From: Nocardia miyunensis NBRC 108239
GTDB taxonomy: Bacteria > Actinomycetota > Actinomycetes > Mycobacteriales > Mycobacteriaceae
Direction: 5' to 3'
DNA: 58,551 bases
Assembly: GCF_001613065.1 (NCBI RefSeq)
Contig: NZ_BDBQ01000100.1
Span: 1-58,551 of the forward strand
Shown: in pieces, positions 1 through 8,820 of the stretch
Position numbering within the stretch: the first letter of the stretch is position 1
Layout: each line of letters opens with the position of its first letter
Program-made: the position numbers and the translations under genes
Notes under the pieces: generated by a model
Told to the model about the DNA's origin: nothing
The model's database searches: none
Seen by the model: the letters and a program-made list of their open reading frames with translations, nothing else

Positions 1-1
1 T

Positions 2-361
2 GGTGAGGAGCGCGGGGTGATCATCAACACCGCGTCGGTCGCCGCGTTCGACGGGCAGATCGGTCAGGCCGCGTATTCCGCGTCCAAGGGCGGCATCGTG
101 GGCATGACCCTGCCCATCGCACGTGATCTGGCGAGCGTGAACATCCGGGTCGTCACCATCGCGCCGGGCCTGTTCCGTACCCCGTTGTTCGAGTCGCTGC
201 CCGACGAGGCCCTCGTCTCGCTGGGCGCGCAGGTGCCGCATCCCTCGCGCCTGGGTGATCCGGTCGAGTACGCGGCGCTGGCCCGGCACATCGTGGAGAA
301 CCCGATGCTCAACGGCGAGACGATCCGCCTGGACGGCGCGATCCGCATGGCGCCCCGCTGA
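2..361 (+). CDS. HSD10-like short-chain dehydrogenase (3-hydroxyacyl-CoA dehydrogenase type 2), 3' part only
   Basis: The reading frame enters from the left edge, so the N-terminal NAD-binding half is missing. The visible part has the SDR active-site pattern: a Ser in NTASVAAF and a YSASKGG Tyr-x3-Lys pair, followed by IAPGLF. The C-terminus, with PHPSRLGDPVEYAALARHI and an NGETIRLDGAIRM end, is characteristic of the HSD17B10-like family, which oxidises short-chain and branched 3-hydroxyacyl-CoAs with NAD. A convergent thiolase follows, which fits a beta-oxidation role. Family assignment is good; the exact substrate is unknown. Confidence 0.85.
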   Translation, partial: GEERGVIINTASVAAFDGQIGQAAYSASKGGIVGMTLPIARDLASVNIRVVTIAPGLFRTPLFESLPDEALVSLGAQVPHPSRLGDPVEYAALARHIVENPMLNGETIRLDGAIRMAPR

Positions 362-453
362 ATTCACGAAGGCCGCGTCTCGCGGTCTCGCGGCCGCGCC
401 GCGTTCAGTGGCCGGAATCGTCGAAACATCCACGGCCGCACCAATGCCGCTCG

Positions 454-487
454 GTGCGGGGCGCCGTCGAATTTCGGTGCCCCGCAC
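454..487. terminator. Hairpin between convergent genes, probable bidirectional terminator
   Basis: A 13-bp stem with one G-T wobble (454-466 against 475-487) closes an 8-base loop. It lies between the stop of the HSD10-like gene and the stop of the convergent thiolase. No T-run follows, as is common in high-GC actinobacteria. Confidence 0.55.
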
Positions 488-499
488 GTTCGACCGGTC

Positions 500-1669
500 C
501 TACAGCCGTTCGATGATGGTGGCGTTGGCCATGCCGCCGCCCTCACACATGGTCTGCAGGCCGTAGCGGCCGCCGGTCTGCTCGAGGTGGTTGAGCATCG
601 TGGTCAGCAGCCGGGTGCCCGAGCCGCCGAGCGGATGGCCCAGCGCAATCGCGCCGCCGCGCGGGTTCAACCGCTCCGGATCGGCGCCGAACTCGTACTG
701 CCAGACCAGCGGAACCGGCGCGAACGCCTCGTTGACCTCGTAGGTGTCGATGGCATCGATGCTCAGACCGGCCTTGTCCAGGACCTTGCGGGTCGCCGGG
801 ATGACGCCGGTCAGCATGAGCAGCGGATCGCTACCGCTCACCGCGAAGCTGTGGAACCGGGCCCGTGGGCGCAGGCCCAGCGCCGCGGCCTTCTCCTCGC
901 TCATGATCAGCACGGCCGATGCGCCGTCGGTCAGGGGTGAGGAGTTGCCCGGGGTGATGCGCCAGTCGATCTCCGGGAACCGCTCGCTGAAGCGCTCGTC
1001 CTGGAACGACGCCTTCAACCGGGCCAGACCCGCCACATCGGTGGACGGCCGCACGGTCTCGTCCACGGTGGCCTGCGAGTCCGGGCCCACGGCGATCGGC
1101 AGGATCTCGCCGGAGAAGTCGGCCGCCGCCGCGCGGGCGTGCGACCGCGCGGAGAACTCGTCCAGGGAGGTCCGGTCGAACTTCCACCGGGCGGCGATCA
1201 GCTCGGCCGAAATCCCCTGTCCCACCAGACCTTCGGGATACCGGGCAGCGACGCCGGGACCGAAGGCGTCCTTGCCCATGCTGGGGGTGCCCATCGGCAC
1301 CCGGCTCATCGATTCCACGCCGCACGCGATGGCGATGTCGTAGGCGCCGGAGATGACGCCCTGCGCGGCGAAGTGGGCGGCCTGCTGACTCGAGCCGCAC
1401 TGGCGGTCGATCGTCGTGGCGGGGACCGCCTCGGGGAATCCGGCGGCCAGCACCGCGTTGCGGCTGATGTTGAGCGCCTGTTCGCCCGCCTGTCCGACGC
1501 AGCCGCCGATGACGTCGTCGACCAGTGCCGGGTCGATTCCGGTGCGATCGATCAGGCCGCGCAGTACGGCCGAGAGCAGTTCGGTCGGATGTAGTCCGGA
1601 GAGTTGGCCGCCGGGCTTGCCTTTCCCGGACGCGGTACGGATCGCATCGACGATCACTGCGGTTGTCAT
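500..1669 (-). CDS. Thiolase (acetyl-CoA C-acyltransferase, FadA family)
   Basis: A 389-residue thiolase of normal length. The nucleophilic Cys is at about residue 91 in DRQCGSSQQ. The downstream NEAFAP and GGAIALGHPLG motifs and a late acid/base Cys in the MCEGGGMAN region are all present, so it should be active in cleaving 3-ketoacyl-CoA to acetyl-CoA and a shortened acyl-CoA. From memory it resembles actinobacterial FadA5/FadA6 thiolases used on steroid-derived CoA esters, but the substrate is not proven. The ATG start is preceded by AGAGAGGAAAT. It is divergent from the FprB-like reductase. Confidence 0.9.
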   Translation of the reverse strand: MTTAVIVDAIRTASGKGKPGGQLSGLHPTELLSAVLRGLIDRTGIDPALVDDVIGGCVGQAGEQALNISRNAVLAAGFPEAVPATTIDRQCGSSQQAAHFAAQGVISGAYDIAIACGVESMSRVPMGTPSMGKDAFGPGVAARYPEGLVGQGISAELIAARWKFDRTSLDEFSARSHARAAAADFSGEILPIAVGPDSQATVDETVRPSTDVAGLARLKASFQDERFSERFPEIDWRITPGNSSPLTDGASAVLIMSEEKAAALGLRPRARFHSFAVSGSDPLLMLTGVIPATRKVLDKAGLSIDAIDTYEVNEAFAPVPLVWQYEFGADPERLNPRGGAIALGHPLGGSGTRLLTTMLNHLEQTGGRYGLQTMCEGGGMANATIIERL

Positions 1670-1862
1670 GGGTGATTTCCTCTCTTCGGGGTCGCCGGAA
1701 TCGTTTCCGGCGCAAGGGATGTGGTCAGTAGGGCACCGGGAAATATCGCTCCGCTATTGCGTGTGACCCACGACGCAGCGTATAACAATGGACAAATAGC
1801 GTCACCTGTAACGGCAGCCTCCCCGTGGGTCGGGTCGAGTAGCCGTGGATCCGGAGGAAACC

Positions 1863-3521
1863 GTGGCACACGTCATCACGCAGCCCTGCTGCAACGACGC
1901 CGGATGCGTCGAGGTCTGTCCCGTCGACTGCATTCGCCCGAGGCCGGGCGAGGAGGGTTACGGACGCGCGGAACTGCTGCACATCGACCCGGCGACCTGC
2001 ATCGACTGCGGCGCCTGCATCGATGAGTGCCCGGTGGACGCGATCGTTCCCGCGGGGGATCTCACGCCGGAGACCGCACCGTATCTCGAGGTCAACGCCG
2101 CGTACTTCGGCACCGAACGACCTGCGGCACCGCCTGTGCCGGCCGAACCGCGTCTCGAGGTGACCGATCGCGGGCCGTTGCGGGTCGCGATCGTCGGATC
2201 GGGTCCCTCGGCCTGCTACGCGGCCGAGGAACTGGCCGCGCGTCGCGATATCGACGTCCAGATCACCATGTTCGAACGGCTGCCCACCCCGCTGGGGCTG
2301 GTGCGCTACGGGGTCGCGCCCGATCACCAGCACACCAAACAGGTCGCCACCGCCTTCGCCCGGACACTCGGCAGAAAGCAGCTGAAGCTGGAGCTGAACG
2401 TCGAGGTCGGCACGCATATCAGCGCGGCCGAGCTGCTCGATCACCACCACGCGGTGATCTACGCGACCGGCGCGTCGCAAGGGCGCACCCTCGGCATACC
2501 GGGCGAGCACTTGGCCGGTGTGCACACCGCGACCGACTTCGTCGGCTGGTACAACGGCCACCCCGACCACGCGGACCGGGTGTTCGACCTGTCCGGCGAG
2601 CGCGCGGTGGTGATCGGCAACGGCAATGTCGCACTCGACGTGGCCCGCATCCTGGTCACCGACGTCGCCGCGCTGGCGCGCACCGATATCGCCGATCACG
2701 CGCTGGATGCGTTGGCGGCCAGCCGGATTCGCGAGGTCGTCGTCGTGGGACGGCGCGGACCCGAGCACGCGGCCTTCACCACTCCCGAACTGCTGGGCCT
2801 GGGACAGGTCGGGGGAGTGGATGTTCGTATCCGCGAAGCCGATTCGCCGCTCGACACGGACGGGCTGGACTCGGTGATCCGGCACAAGAGCCAGGTCGCC
2901 AGGGAATTGGCCGAACGTGCCGCGAGTTCCGGCGATCGCCGCATCGAATTCCGATACTTCCTGCGGCCCAATAGCTTTCGCGGTGAGCGTGCCGTCGACG
3001 CGGTCGAATTCACCCGGACCGATCAAGGGCGGATCGGCGTTGCCGAGGTGCTGCCGTGCGGTGTGGTGTTCGGTTCGGTCGGCTATCGCGGGATCGCGGT
3101 GCCGGGCTTGCCTTTCCGCGACTCCGACGGAACGATCCCGCACCGCGACGGCCGCGTGCTCGATGCCGACGGAGCCGATCCGATACCGGGAACCTATGTG
3201 ACGGGCTGGATCAAACGCGGTCCGTCGGGGGTGATCGGCACCAACCGGTACTGCTCGCAGGAGACCGTGCGTGCTCTGCTGGAGGACTTCGCCGCTGGTC
3301 GGCTCCGGACTCCGGACCGCTCGCGCGCGGAACTGGACGCCGTGCTCGAGCAGCGGCGACCGGAACGCCTGGGCGCGCGCGAGTGGAAAGCCATCGATGC
3401 GGCCGAACGCCGGGCGGGTCGCGTTGGCGGTCGTCCCCGGGTGAAATTCGTCGACATCGGTGAGATGCTGTCCGCCGCCGGTGTGCACGCGGGTGCGCTC
3501 GCGCCCGGCGAGCGCGGGTGA
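1863..3521 (+). CDS. fprB: FprB-like ferredoxin / ferredoxin-NADP reductase fusion
   Basis: The protein of 552 residues starts with a bacterial ferredoxin domain: Cys at 9, 15, 19 and 23, and a second cluster motif C-x2-C-x2-C-x3-C at 46-56. It continues into an adrenodoxin-reductase-type flavoprotein. VAIVGSGPSACYAAEEL near residue 110 is the FAD site and VVIGNGNVALDVARIL is the NADP site. The late IKRGPSGVIGTNRYCS motif is typical of FprB. It would pass electrons from NADPH to iron-sulfur proteins, P450s or Rieske enzymes in the cytoplasm. I chose the GTG at 1863 because GGAGGAAACC lies just upstream; an in-frame GTG at 1845 lacks this support. Confidence 0.92.
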   Translation: MAHVITQPCCNDAGCVEVCPVDCIRPRPGEEGYGRAELLHIDPATCIDCGACIDECPVDAIVPAGDLTPETAPYLEVNAAYFGTERPAAPPVPAEPRLEVTDRGPLRVAIVGSGPSACYAAEELAARRDIDVQITMFERLPTPLGLVRYGVAPDHQHTKQVATAFARTLGRKQLKLELNVEVGTHISAAELLDHHHAVIYATGASQGRTLGIPGEHLAGVHTATDFVGWYNGHPDHADRVFDLSGERAVVIGNGNVALDVARILVTDVAALARTDIADHALDALAASRIREVVVVGRRGPEHAAFTTPELLGLGQVGGVDVRIREADSPLDTDGLDSVIRHKSQVARELAERAASSGDRRIEFRYFLRPNSFRGERAVDAVEFTRTDQGRIGVAEVLPCGVVFGSVGYRGIAVPGLPFRDSDGTIPHRDGRVLDADGADPIPGTYVTGWIKRGPSGVIGTNRYCSQETVRALLEDFAAGRLRTPDRSRAELDAVLEQRRPERLGAREWKAIDAAERRAGRVGGRPRVKFVDIGEMLSAAGVHAGALAPGERG

Positions 3522-3553
3522 GGATACGAAATACATTTCGGCACGAGGGGAAT

Positions 3554-3579
3554 GGCCGGCGCGGGCGACCGCGCCGGCC
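3554..3579. terminator. Perfect GC-rich hairpin, bidirectional terminator
   Basis: Eleven perfectly paired bases (GGCCGGCGCGG at 3554-3564 against 3569-3579) close a GCGA loop. The hairpin sits between the convergent FprB-like and acyl-CoA dehydrogenase genes, where a shared terminator is expected. Confidence 0.65.
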
Positions 3580-3585
3580 GTGCTG

Positions 3586-4737
3586 TCAGGAGCGCATGAG
3601 ATCGCGATGGATGATCTCTTTCATGATCTCGTTCGTCCCGCCGTAGATGCGCTGAATGCGGGCGTCGATGTAGGCCTTGGCGACCGGGTACTCCATCATG
3701 TAGCCGTATCCGCCGTGCATCTGGACACCGGCGTCGATCACCTTGCCCTGTAGTTCGGACCCCCAGAGCTTGGCCTTGGCCGCGTCGACCGCGGTCAGCG
3801 TGCCCGAATTGTATTCGCGCACACAGCGATCGATGTAGGCGCGGGACACCTCGATCGAGGTCTGCAATTCGGCCAGGGTGAACCCGAGGCCCTGGAACTC
3901 GCCGATGTGCTTGCCGAACGCCCGGCGGTCCTTGACGTAGTCCAGCGTCCAATCGAAGACCGCCTCGGCGGAAACCTGTCCGGCGATGCCGATTCCGAGA
4001 CGCTCGAGCGGCAGGCTCTGCATCAGGTAGCCGAATCCGCCGCCGACCTCGCCCAGCAGATTCCCGGCCGGGATGCGGACATTGTCGAAGAACAGTTCCG
4101 CGGTGTCCTGGGCGTGCAGGCCGACCTTGTCGAGTTTGCGTCCGCGGGTGAAGCCGGGAGTGCCGTCCTCGACGACGAAGAGGCTGAAGCCGCGCGAACC
4201 CAGATCGCGATCGGTCACCGCGAAGACGATGACCAGATCAGCCAGCATGCCGCTGGTGATGAACGTCTTGGAACCATTGATGACCCACTCGTCGCCGTCG
4301 CGGACCGCGGTGGTCTGTGCCGCCCGCAGGTCGCTGCCCGCGCCCGGCTCGGTCATCGCTATCGCGCCGATGGTCTCGCCGGTGACGAAACCGGACAGCC
4401 AGCGGCTCTTCTGCTCGGAATTCGCGTGCCGCAGAAGGTAGTTCAGCACGATGTCGTCATTGGTGGAGAAGCCCGACTGCAACGCCGACGCGCCCACCCG
4501 GGCGATCTCGGTCTGGATCACGACCCGGAACCGGTAGTCGGTCTCACCGGGCCCGCCGAACTCCTCCGGCACCGCCAGGCCCAGCAGGCCCTGCTGACCC
4601 GCCGCCAGCCAGGTGTCGCGATCGATGAGGCGGTCGGCGTCCCACTTCTCCATCTTCGGGATGACGTGGCGTTCGACGAAGCCGCGGACGGTCTGCCGGA
4701 ACAGCTCGTGGTCGGACTCGAACAAATCTGTTTTCAC
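3586..4737 (-). CDS. Acyl-CoA dehydrogenase, LCAD-like
   Basis: A 383-residue FAD-dependent acyl-CoA dehydrogenase that introduces the alpha-beta double bond into acyl-CoAs. It has AMTEPGAGSDL (FAD/substrate site), the GSKTFITSG loop, and a C-terminal HGGYGYMMEYPVAKAY followed by IYGGTNEIMKE. The position that carries the catalytic Glu in MCAD is Gly in IYGGT. As in long-chain dehydrogenases, the base is probably Glu 245 in SLPLERLG. It starts at GTG with AGGAGGAGTGCA in front, 43 bp after the upstream Rieske gene, so the two form an operon read leftwards. Confidence 0.9.
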   Translation of the reverse strand: MKTDLFESDHELFRQTVRGFVERHVIPKMEKWDADRLIDRDTWLAAGQQGLLGLAVPEEFGGPGETDYRFRVVIQTEIARVGASALQSGFSTNDDIVLNYLLRHANSEQKSRWLSGFVTGETIGAIAMTEPGAGSDLRAAQTTAVRDGDEWVINGSKTFITSGMLADLVIVFAVTDRDLGSRGFSLFVVEDGTPGFTRGRKLDKVGLHAQDTAELFFDNVRIPAGNLLGEVGGGFGYLMQSLPLERLGIGIAGQVSAEAVFDWTLDYVKDRRAFGKHIGEFQGLGFTLAELQTSIEVSRAYIDRCVREYNSGTLTAVDAAKAKLWGSELQGKVIDAGVQMHGGYGYMMEYPVAKAYIDARIQRIYGGTNEIMKEIIHRDLMRS

Positions 4738-4780
4738 TGCACTCCTCCTGTGCCCAGGCGGGTAAGCCTGCGCGGCGTGG

Positions 4781-5950
4781 TCATTTCTGCGTCAGCAGTC
4801 TCTGGGTCTCCCGGCGGAAGACCTGGTTGGCAACTTCGTTCTGCCCCAGCACCATTCGGCCCGCGCTGGCGCTGGTCATGCCGCGCTGGGAGTCCCGCAG
4901 CAGCGGGAAGTCCTCGGCGTGCAGCACGTCGAGCAGGATCTGCCAGTTCTTGTCCCACAGCCGAGTCCACTTCTCCTCGGTCATGGTGGTCTGCTCGACC
5001 GGCGGGACGATCAGGCGCATCTCCATGCGGCTGCGCTGCGGTTCGGTGGGATGCGGCCGGAAGGTCAGCAGCTGGAAGTGGTCGGGCTGGCGCAGCAGGG
5101 TGCTGTTGGGCAGCAGGAAATGCGTCTCGGTGACGTCGTTGGCCAGGCTGCGCTCGCCCGGATCCTCCTCGATCCAGCGATCGATCGACTTGCGCGGGGC
5201 GATGAACCGGCAATGCCGCCCGAAGTCGTCGAACGCCATCACATTGGTGTGGATGTGCTTCGCGGCGGTGTTGGGGTGCGCGTACTGGATGTGATAGCCG
5301 TCCAGGAAGGCGTCCTGCATGATCTTCCAGTTGACCGGCTCGTCGAAGCCCTCGGCCTGCACGCAGACCTTCGAGCCCAGATCGTAGGAGCCCAGGATGG
5401 CGTCCATCTCCGGGCCGAGCCAGGCCGCGACGTCGATTTCGGCGTCGGCCTCGTCGACCACCCAGATGAAGCCGTGACGTTCCTCGGTCGGCAGTTCGAT
5501 AAGGCCCAGCGTCTCGCGCTCGGGCTCGCCGAAGGTGTTGTCGCGGGTGATGGTTCGCAGGCTGCCGTCCATATCGTAGGACCAGCGGTGATACGGGCAG
5601 GAGAACAGCCGGCACCGGCCCTTCTCCTCCTTCTCCAGCAGGGCCCCGCGATGACGGCACAGATTGACCAGGGCCTTCACGCCGCCGTCCCGCTGGCGGA
5701 CGACGATGACCTTGTTGCGCGGCATCTGCAGGGTGAAGAAGTCACCGGCGCGGGGGATCTCGGATCCGTGCGCGACGATCGAGGGCACCCGGCCGAAGAT
5801 CAGGTCGCGTTCGTGCTGGGCGACGGTCGGATCGGTGAACTCCTTGGGCTCGAACCAGGTGACATGGCCGAACTCGTCGGTGGTGTCGTTGCGCAGGTGT
5901 GTCAGGGCGCGACGGATCCGTTCCTCGCGCGGGGCGCCGACCTCGGTCAT
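4781..5950 (-). CDS. Rieske non-haem iron oxygenase, large subunit
   Basis: A 389-residue ring-hydroxylating oxygenase alpha subunit. The Rieske [2Fe-2S] ligands are Cys 98, His 100, Cys 118 and His 121 (CRHRGALLE ... CPYHRWSY). The catalytic iron site is in DAFLDGYHIQYAH, with His 220 and His 225. It would dioxygenate or monooxygenate a hydrophobic ring using electrons from a separate reductase; the PDR-type protein at 43.5 kb is the best candidate here. No small beta subunit lies beside it. I place the start at the ATG at 5950 behind GGAGACAGCCC rather than at an upstream ATG at 5998, which has no Shine-Dalgarno. It is first in an operon with the acyl-CoA dehydrogenase. Confidence 0.9.
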   Translation of the reverse strand: MTEVGAPREERIRRALTHLRNDTTDEFGHVTWFEPKEFTDPTVAQHERDLIFGRVPSIVAHGSEIPRAGDFFTLQMPRNKVIVVRQRDGGVKALVNLCRHRGALLEKEEKGRCRLFSCPYHRWSYDMDGSLRTITRDNTFGEPERETLGLIELPTEERHGFIWVVDEADAEIDVAAWLGPEMDAILGSYDLGSKVCVQAEGFDEPVNWKIMQDAFLDGYHIQYAHPNTAAKHIHTNVMAFDDFGRHCRFIAPRKSIDRWIEEDPGERSLANDVTETHFLLPNSTLLRQPDHFQLLTFRPHPTEPQRSRMEMRLIVPPVEQTTMTEEKWTRLWDKNWQILLDVLHAEDFPLLRDSQRGMTSASAGRMVLGQNEVANQVFRRETQRLLTQK

Positions 5951-6034
5951 GGGCTGTCTCCAATATCGAATTGCATGGTCCGAGGCGTATTGATGCACTC
6001 GGTGTAACGTCCTGAGCTGTAAATATAGCTTCTT

Positions 6035-6064
6035 AAATCTAACTCATGTAGGTTTATCTGTAAA
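6035..6064 (-). promoter_or_regulatory. Promoter with overlapping inverted-repeat operator (site 1)
   Basis: The inverted repeat AAATCTAA-N5-GTAGGTTT occupies 6035-6055. Read on the minus strand, a TTTACA -35 (6059-6064) and a TAGATT -10 (6036-6041) are separated by 17 bp and point at the Rieske operon starting at 5950. The -10 is inside the repeat, as expected for a repressor site. The divergent acetyltransferase may share the site. Confidence 0.65.
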
Positions 6065-6090
6065 CCGGCGGCATATAGGAAGGGCAGACG

Positions 6091-7086
6091 ATGATCGACT
6101 ACACCTGGTGTCGCCGACTCGGCGACGAGGATCGTGCCGAGGCGGCGGCGCTGGTCGAGGCCGCCGCGCGGTACGACGAGGAAGCTGGGTTCTCGGTCGT
6201 GGAGCGGCGCGACATCGAGTCGGTGTCCACCGCCGAGCAGTCGGTGTGGCATCTGCCGATCAAGGCGCGGCGCGATCTGAGCATCCGCGACGACGCGCCG
6301 ATGGTGCTGGTGGCCTATCTGCATCTGTCGATCGACGCCCAGGGGCAGGGGACCGTGCGGTACACCGTGCATCCCGACTACCGCTCACGCGGCATCACGA
6401 CCCTGCTGGTCGAGGAACTCGGGCTGGACGTGACCGCCCCCGAGGGGTGGTGTGGGCTGGGCGCGGGATCGCTGCGTTGCTGGGCGTACGGCAGCCACCC
6501 CGCCTCCGAGCGGTTGACCCGCCGTTTCGGCATCGAACCGATCGCCCGGCTGTGGACGATGGCGCGGCACCTGGCCGGGCCGTTCGCGACACCCTTGGCC
6601 CCGGCCGAATTTCCCGGCGGAATATCCGTCGCGGGCCCGATGGACCTCACCGACGACGCGATCGTGGCGAAGGTGCGCGACGCGCTCGCGCGAGAAGGCC
6701 TGATCCAGGCGCAGTTCGAACAGTTCCGCACCGAGTTCGCCGATCGCACCGGCCGGGTGGTGATCGCCTCGGCAGGCAGCGATCGTCCAGCGGGAGCAGT
6801 CTGGTTCGAACCACGGCAGGTGCGGTACCTGGAGTTGCGTGCGGCGTGGGTGCGTGCGTTGATCGTGGGCCCGGAGATCCGCGGCGGCGGACTCGGCGAG
6901 GCGCTGATCACCGCCGCCCTGCGCGAACTCGCCGATACCGGCGCGCAAGTGGTGCTGATGCGGATCGACCCCGACGATCACGGCGCGGTCCGGCTGTGCC
7001 GCATGTTGTCCTTCGAGCAGGAGGAGGCGCACGCGTGCTATCAGATCGGGGAGTGGGACGAGGTTCCCGCCTTCGCGGGCAAGTGA
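6091..7086 (+). CDS. GNAT acetyltransferase, MshD-like tandem-domain protein
   Basis: The protein has 331 residues and appears to hold two GNAT folds. The first has the acetyl-CoA loop in VHPDYRSRGITTLLVEEL, and the second has VGPEIRGGGLGEALITAAL near the C-terminus. This two-domain plan is that of mycothiol synthase MshD, which acetylates the cysteine of Cys-GlcN-Ins, but sequence similarity is only general and the true acceptor is unknown. The ATG follows AGGAAGGGCAGACG. It is divergent from the Rieske operon and shares its operator region, so it may be co-regulated. Confidence 0.75.
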   Translation: MIDYTWCRRLGDEDRAEAAALVEAAARYDEEAGFSVVERRDIESVSTAEQSVWHLPIKARRDLSIRDDAPMVLVAYLHLSIDAQGQGTVRYTVHPDYRSRGITTLLVEELGLDVTAPEGWCGLGAGSLRCWAYGSHPASERLTRRFGIEPIARLWTMARHLAGPFATPLAPAEFPGGISVAGPMDLTDDAIVAKVRDALAREGLIQAQFEQFRTEFADRTGRVVIASAGSDRPAGAVWFEPRQVRYLELRAAWVRALIVGPEIRGGGLGEALITAALRELADTGAQVVLMRIDPDDHGAVRLCRMLSFEQEEAHACYQIGEWDEVPAFAGK

Positions 7087-7468
7087 GTTCTACCCGCGTG
7101 CTCCGATCGCGATGACCGGCCCGGCTGGCGCGCCGGTCTCGCACGGGTGTGGGCGGTGGCCGATATGAGGGGGCCACCGCCGCGCAATACGGTGAATCCT
7201 GTTGGGGCAGAGGATGTCCGGACATCGCCGATTCGCTGTGACCGCCCTCGCGACGCAGCAGGCCGTGAAGCGTCGACCCGGTGCGGAACCGCCCGCCAGA
7301 ACTCGCTCGCGGTGAATCTCTCCAACGGACCACAGGCCCGCAAACTCGACCCGACGCACCCGTGGGACGACCGATCCGGTGATCGGGTCCTGGGCGGCAC
7401 CCATGGTGCAGGTCCGACCGGGACCATCGTCTCGCAAGGGACAGCTTGCTGATGAAGCGGACGGCCAT
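7087..7468. other. Intergenic stretch without a recognisable gene
   Basis: This 382-bp stretch separates the acetyltransferase from the convergent transglycosylase. Open frames on both strands have Arg/Pro-rich content without known motifs or ribosome sites. I see no repeat or convincing terminator in it. Confidence 0.5.
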
Positions 7469-8533
7469 TTACCGACCAGAAGGTGGCGGAGGGCAGAGGA
7501 TGCCACAGGGAATCGGGGGAAGTCCCGGGATATAGATCATCGGTGCCGGTGTGGGGAATGCGTTGCCGGGCTTGGGGTTCGAGGTTACGACCGCTTGGAC
7601 GTGCTCATCGGGTGATGCCGCCGCGCCGTCGTCCGGTCCGACGGTCGACGTCTCGGGTACGGACGGAACGACATCGGCGGGACCGGCTTGCGTACCTGCG
7701 TAGATTCGCGACCAGGTCAGCACATTCGACGCGTAGGCCATCGAGTGGTTGTAGCGCAGGACCGCGTTCAGGCGTTGTTGCGGATCGCTGAGGTTCGCGC
7801 CGTCCGCGCACAGATATCGTCCGGCGGCGAGTGCGGCATCGTAGATATTGTTCGGATCCGTGATGCCGTCGCCGTTTCCGTCGGAGGCCCAGCGTTGCCA
7901 GGTGCTCGGCAGGAACTGCATGGGCCCGATGGCGCGGACGTAACCGCTTGTGGCCCGGATGATCTCATTGCCGGGCAGGGTTCCGTCCAGTGCCGGACCC
8001 AGAATCGGTGACACCGTTCTGCCGTGTGCGTCGACATTGCCCGAGCGCGCGTGGCCGGACTCGATCCGGCCGATACCGGCCAGGACATTCCAGGTGAGAC
8101 CGCAACCGGGCTGTGTTTGTCGGAGAATCAGCTCGGCATTGCGGTACGCGGCCAGCACCGGTTCGGGGATCGCGGCGGCCGCACTGCCGGGCGCGGGTGT
8201 GGCTGCGTCGGCGGGGGTAGCCGCGACGGGCTGCACCGGTGGTGCGTCATCGGGTTGGGTGCTCGGTTCCTGGGCGGCCGGGTGCGGGCGCAGCGTCGGC
8301 ACGACCGCGGGCACCAGCGCGGGACCGCTCGGCTTCGCACGGAGATCGCGTTGCAGCGCAGTGAATTCCGGGCTCGCGGTGCTCCGGGTCGGCGGTGGCG
8401 CGGGCTCGCTCCCGGCGCTCGAGGATCCCGCGACCAGCAGTCCGGTGACCGCGAGCGCGGAGACCAGGGCCGCTGGGCGCGCGGGCGTGGATCGATTCGT
8501 ATTTCTCGACTGCGCACGACGATGTGATCGCAT
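7469..8533 (-). CDS. Secreted lytic murein transglycosylase
   Basis: A 354-residue exported protein. A basic N-terminus and a hydrophobic stretch (about residues 20-40, AALVSALAVTGLLVAG) form a signal peptide. A Pro/Ala-rich linker follows to about residue 125, then a transglycosylase domain. The catalytic Glu is at about residue 158 in GIGRIESGH, followed by IGPMQFLPSTW and the ALRYNHS-type end (here VLRYNHS). It would cleave the glycan strands of peptidoglycan outside the membrane. The ATG is preceded by AGGGAGTTATCCG. It is a single gene and not obviously linked to the catabolic genes. Confidence 0.88.
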   Translation of the reverse strand: MRSHRRAQSRNTNRSTPARPAALVSALAVTGLLVAGSSSAGSEPAPPPTRSTASPEFTALQRDLRAKPSGPALVPAVVPTLRPHPAAQEPSTQPDDAPPVQPVAATPADAATPAPGSAAAAIPEPVLAAYRNAELILRQTQPGCGLTWNVLAGIGRIESGHARSGNVDAHGRTVSPILGPALDGTLPGNEIIRATSGYVRAIGPMQFLPSTWQRWASDGNGDGITDPNNIYDAALAAGRYLCADGANLSDPQQRLNAVLRYNHSMAYASNVLTWSRIYAGTQAGPADVVPSVPETSTVGPDDGAAASPDEHVQAVVTSNPKPGNAFPTPAPMIYIPGLPPIPCGILCPPPPSGR

Positions 8534-8685
8534 CGGATAACTCCCTGGGATCGCAGATTCGCCTGTAGGCCAGCATGGTTCGGGCAGCTGCGCCGCCCGG
8601 CTCCGCAGAGTTGGTAGCCCGGGCTTGTTCGAAAGCCTTCGCTGATCGAAAGCTGAGAGATATCATTGCACGAATTGTGTGATCC

Positions 8686-8713
8686 GTCTAACGTCTGACG
8701 TCTGACGTCTACC
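8686..8713 (+). repeat. Four tandem heptamers GTCTRAC upstream of mceG
   Basis: Copies at 8686, 8693, 8700 and 8707 read GTCTAAC, GTCTGAC, GTCTGAC and GTCTACC. They lie about 110 bp before the mceG start codon in an otherwise unremarkable intergenic region. Iterated heptamers of this kind can be activator-binding sites, but no regulator is identified. Confidence 0.6.
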
Positions 8714-8820
8714 GTAGTTTGTATCACAGCTCGTTCGCGGTTCCGGCTCTGCCGGCCAGGCCGAGCTGGTTGTCCGTTGGCGCGCTGGTCCATGCGCGCA
8801 TGCTCGGCCGAGGAGAGAAC

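Noticed and set aside
1725..3536. A 603-codon open frame on the minus strand
   Set aside because: It is antisense to the FprB-like gene and made of His/Arg/Asp-rich sequence.
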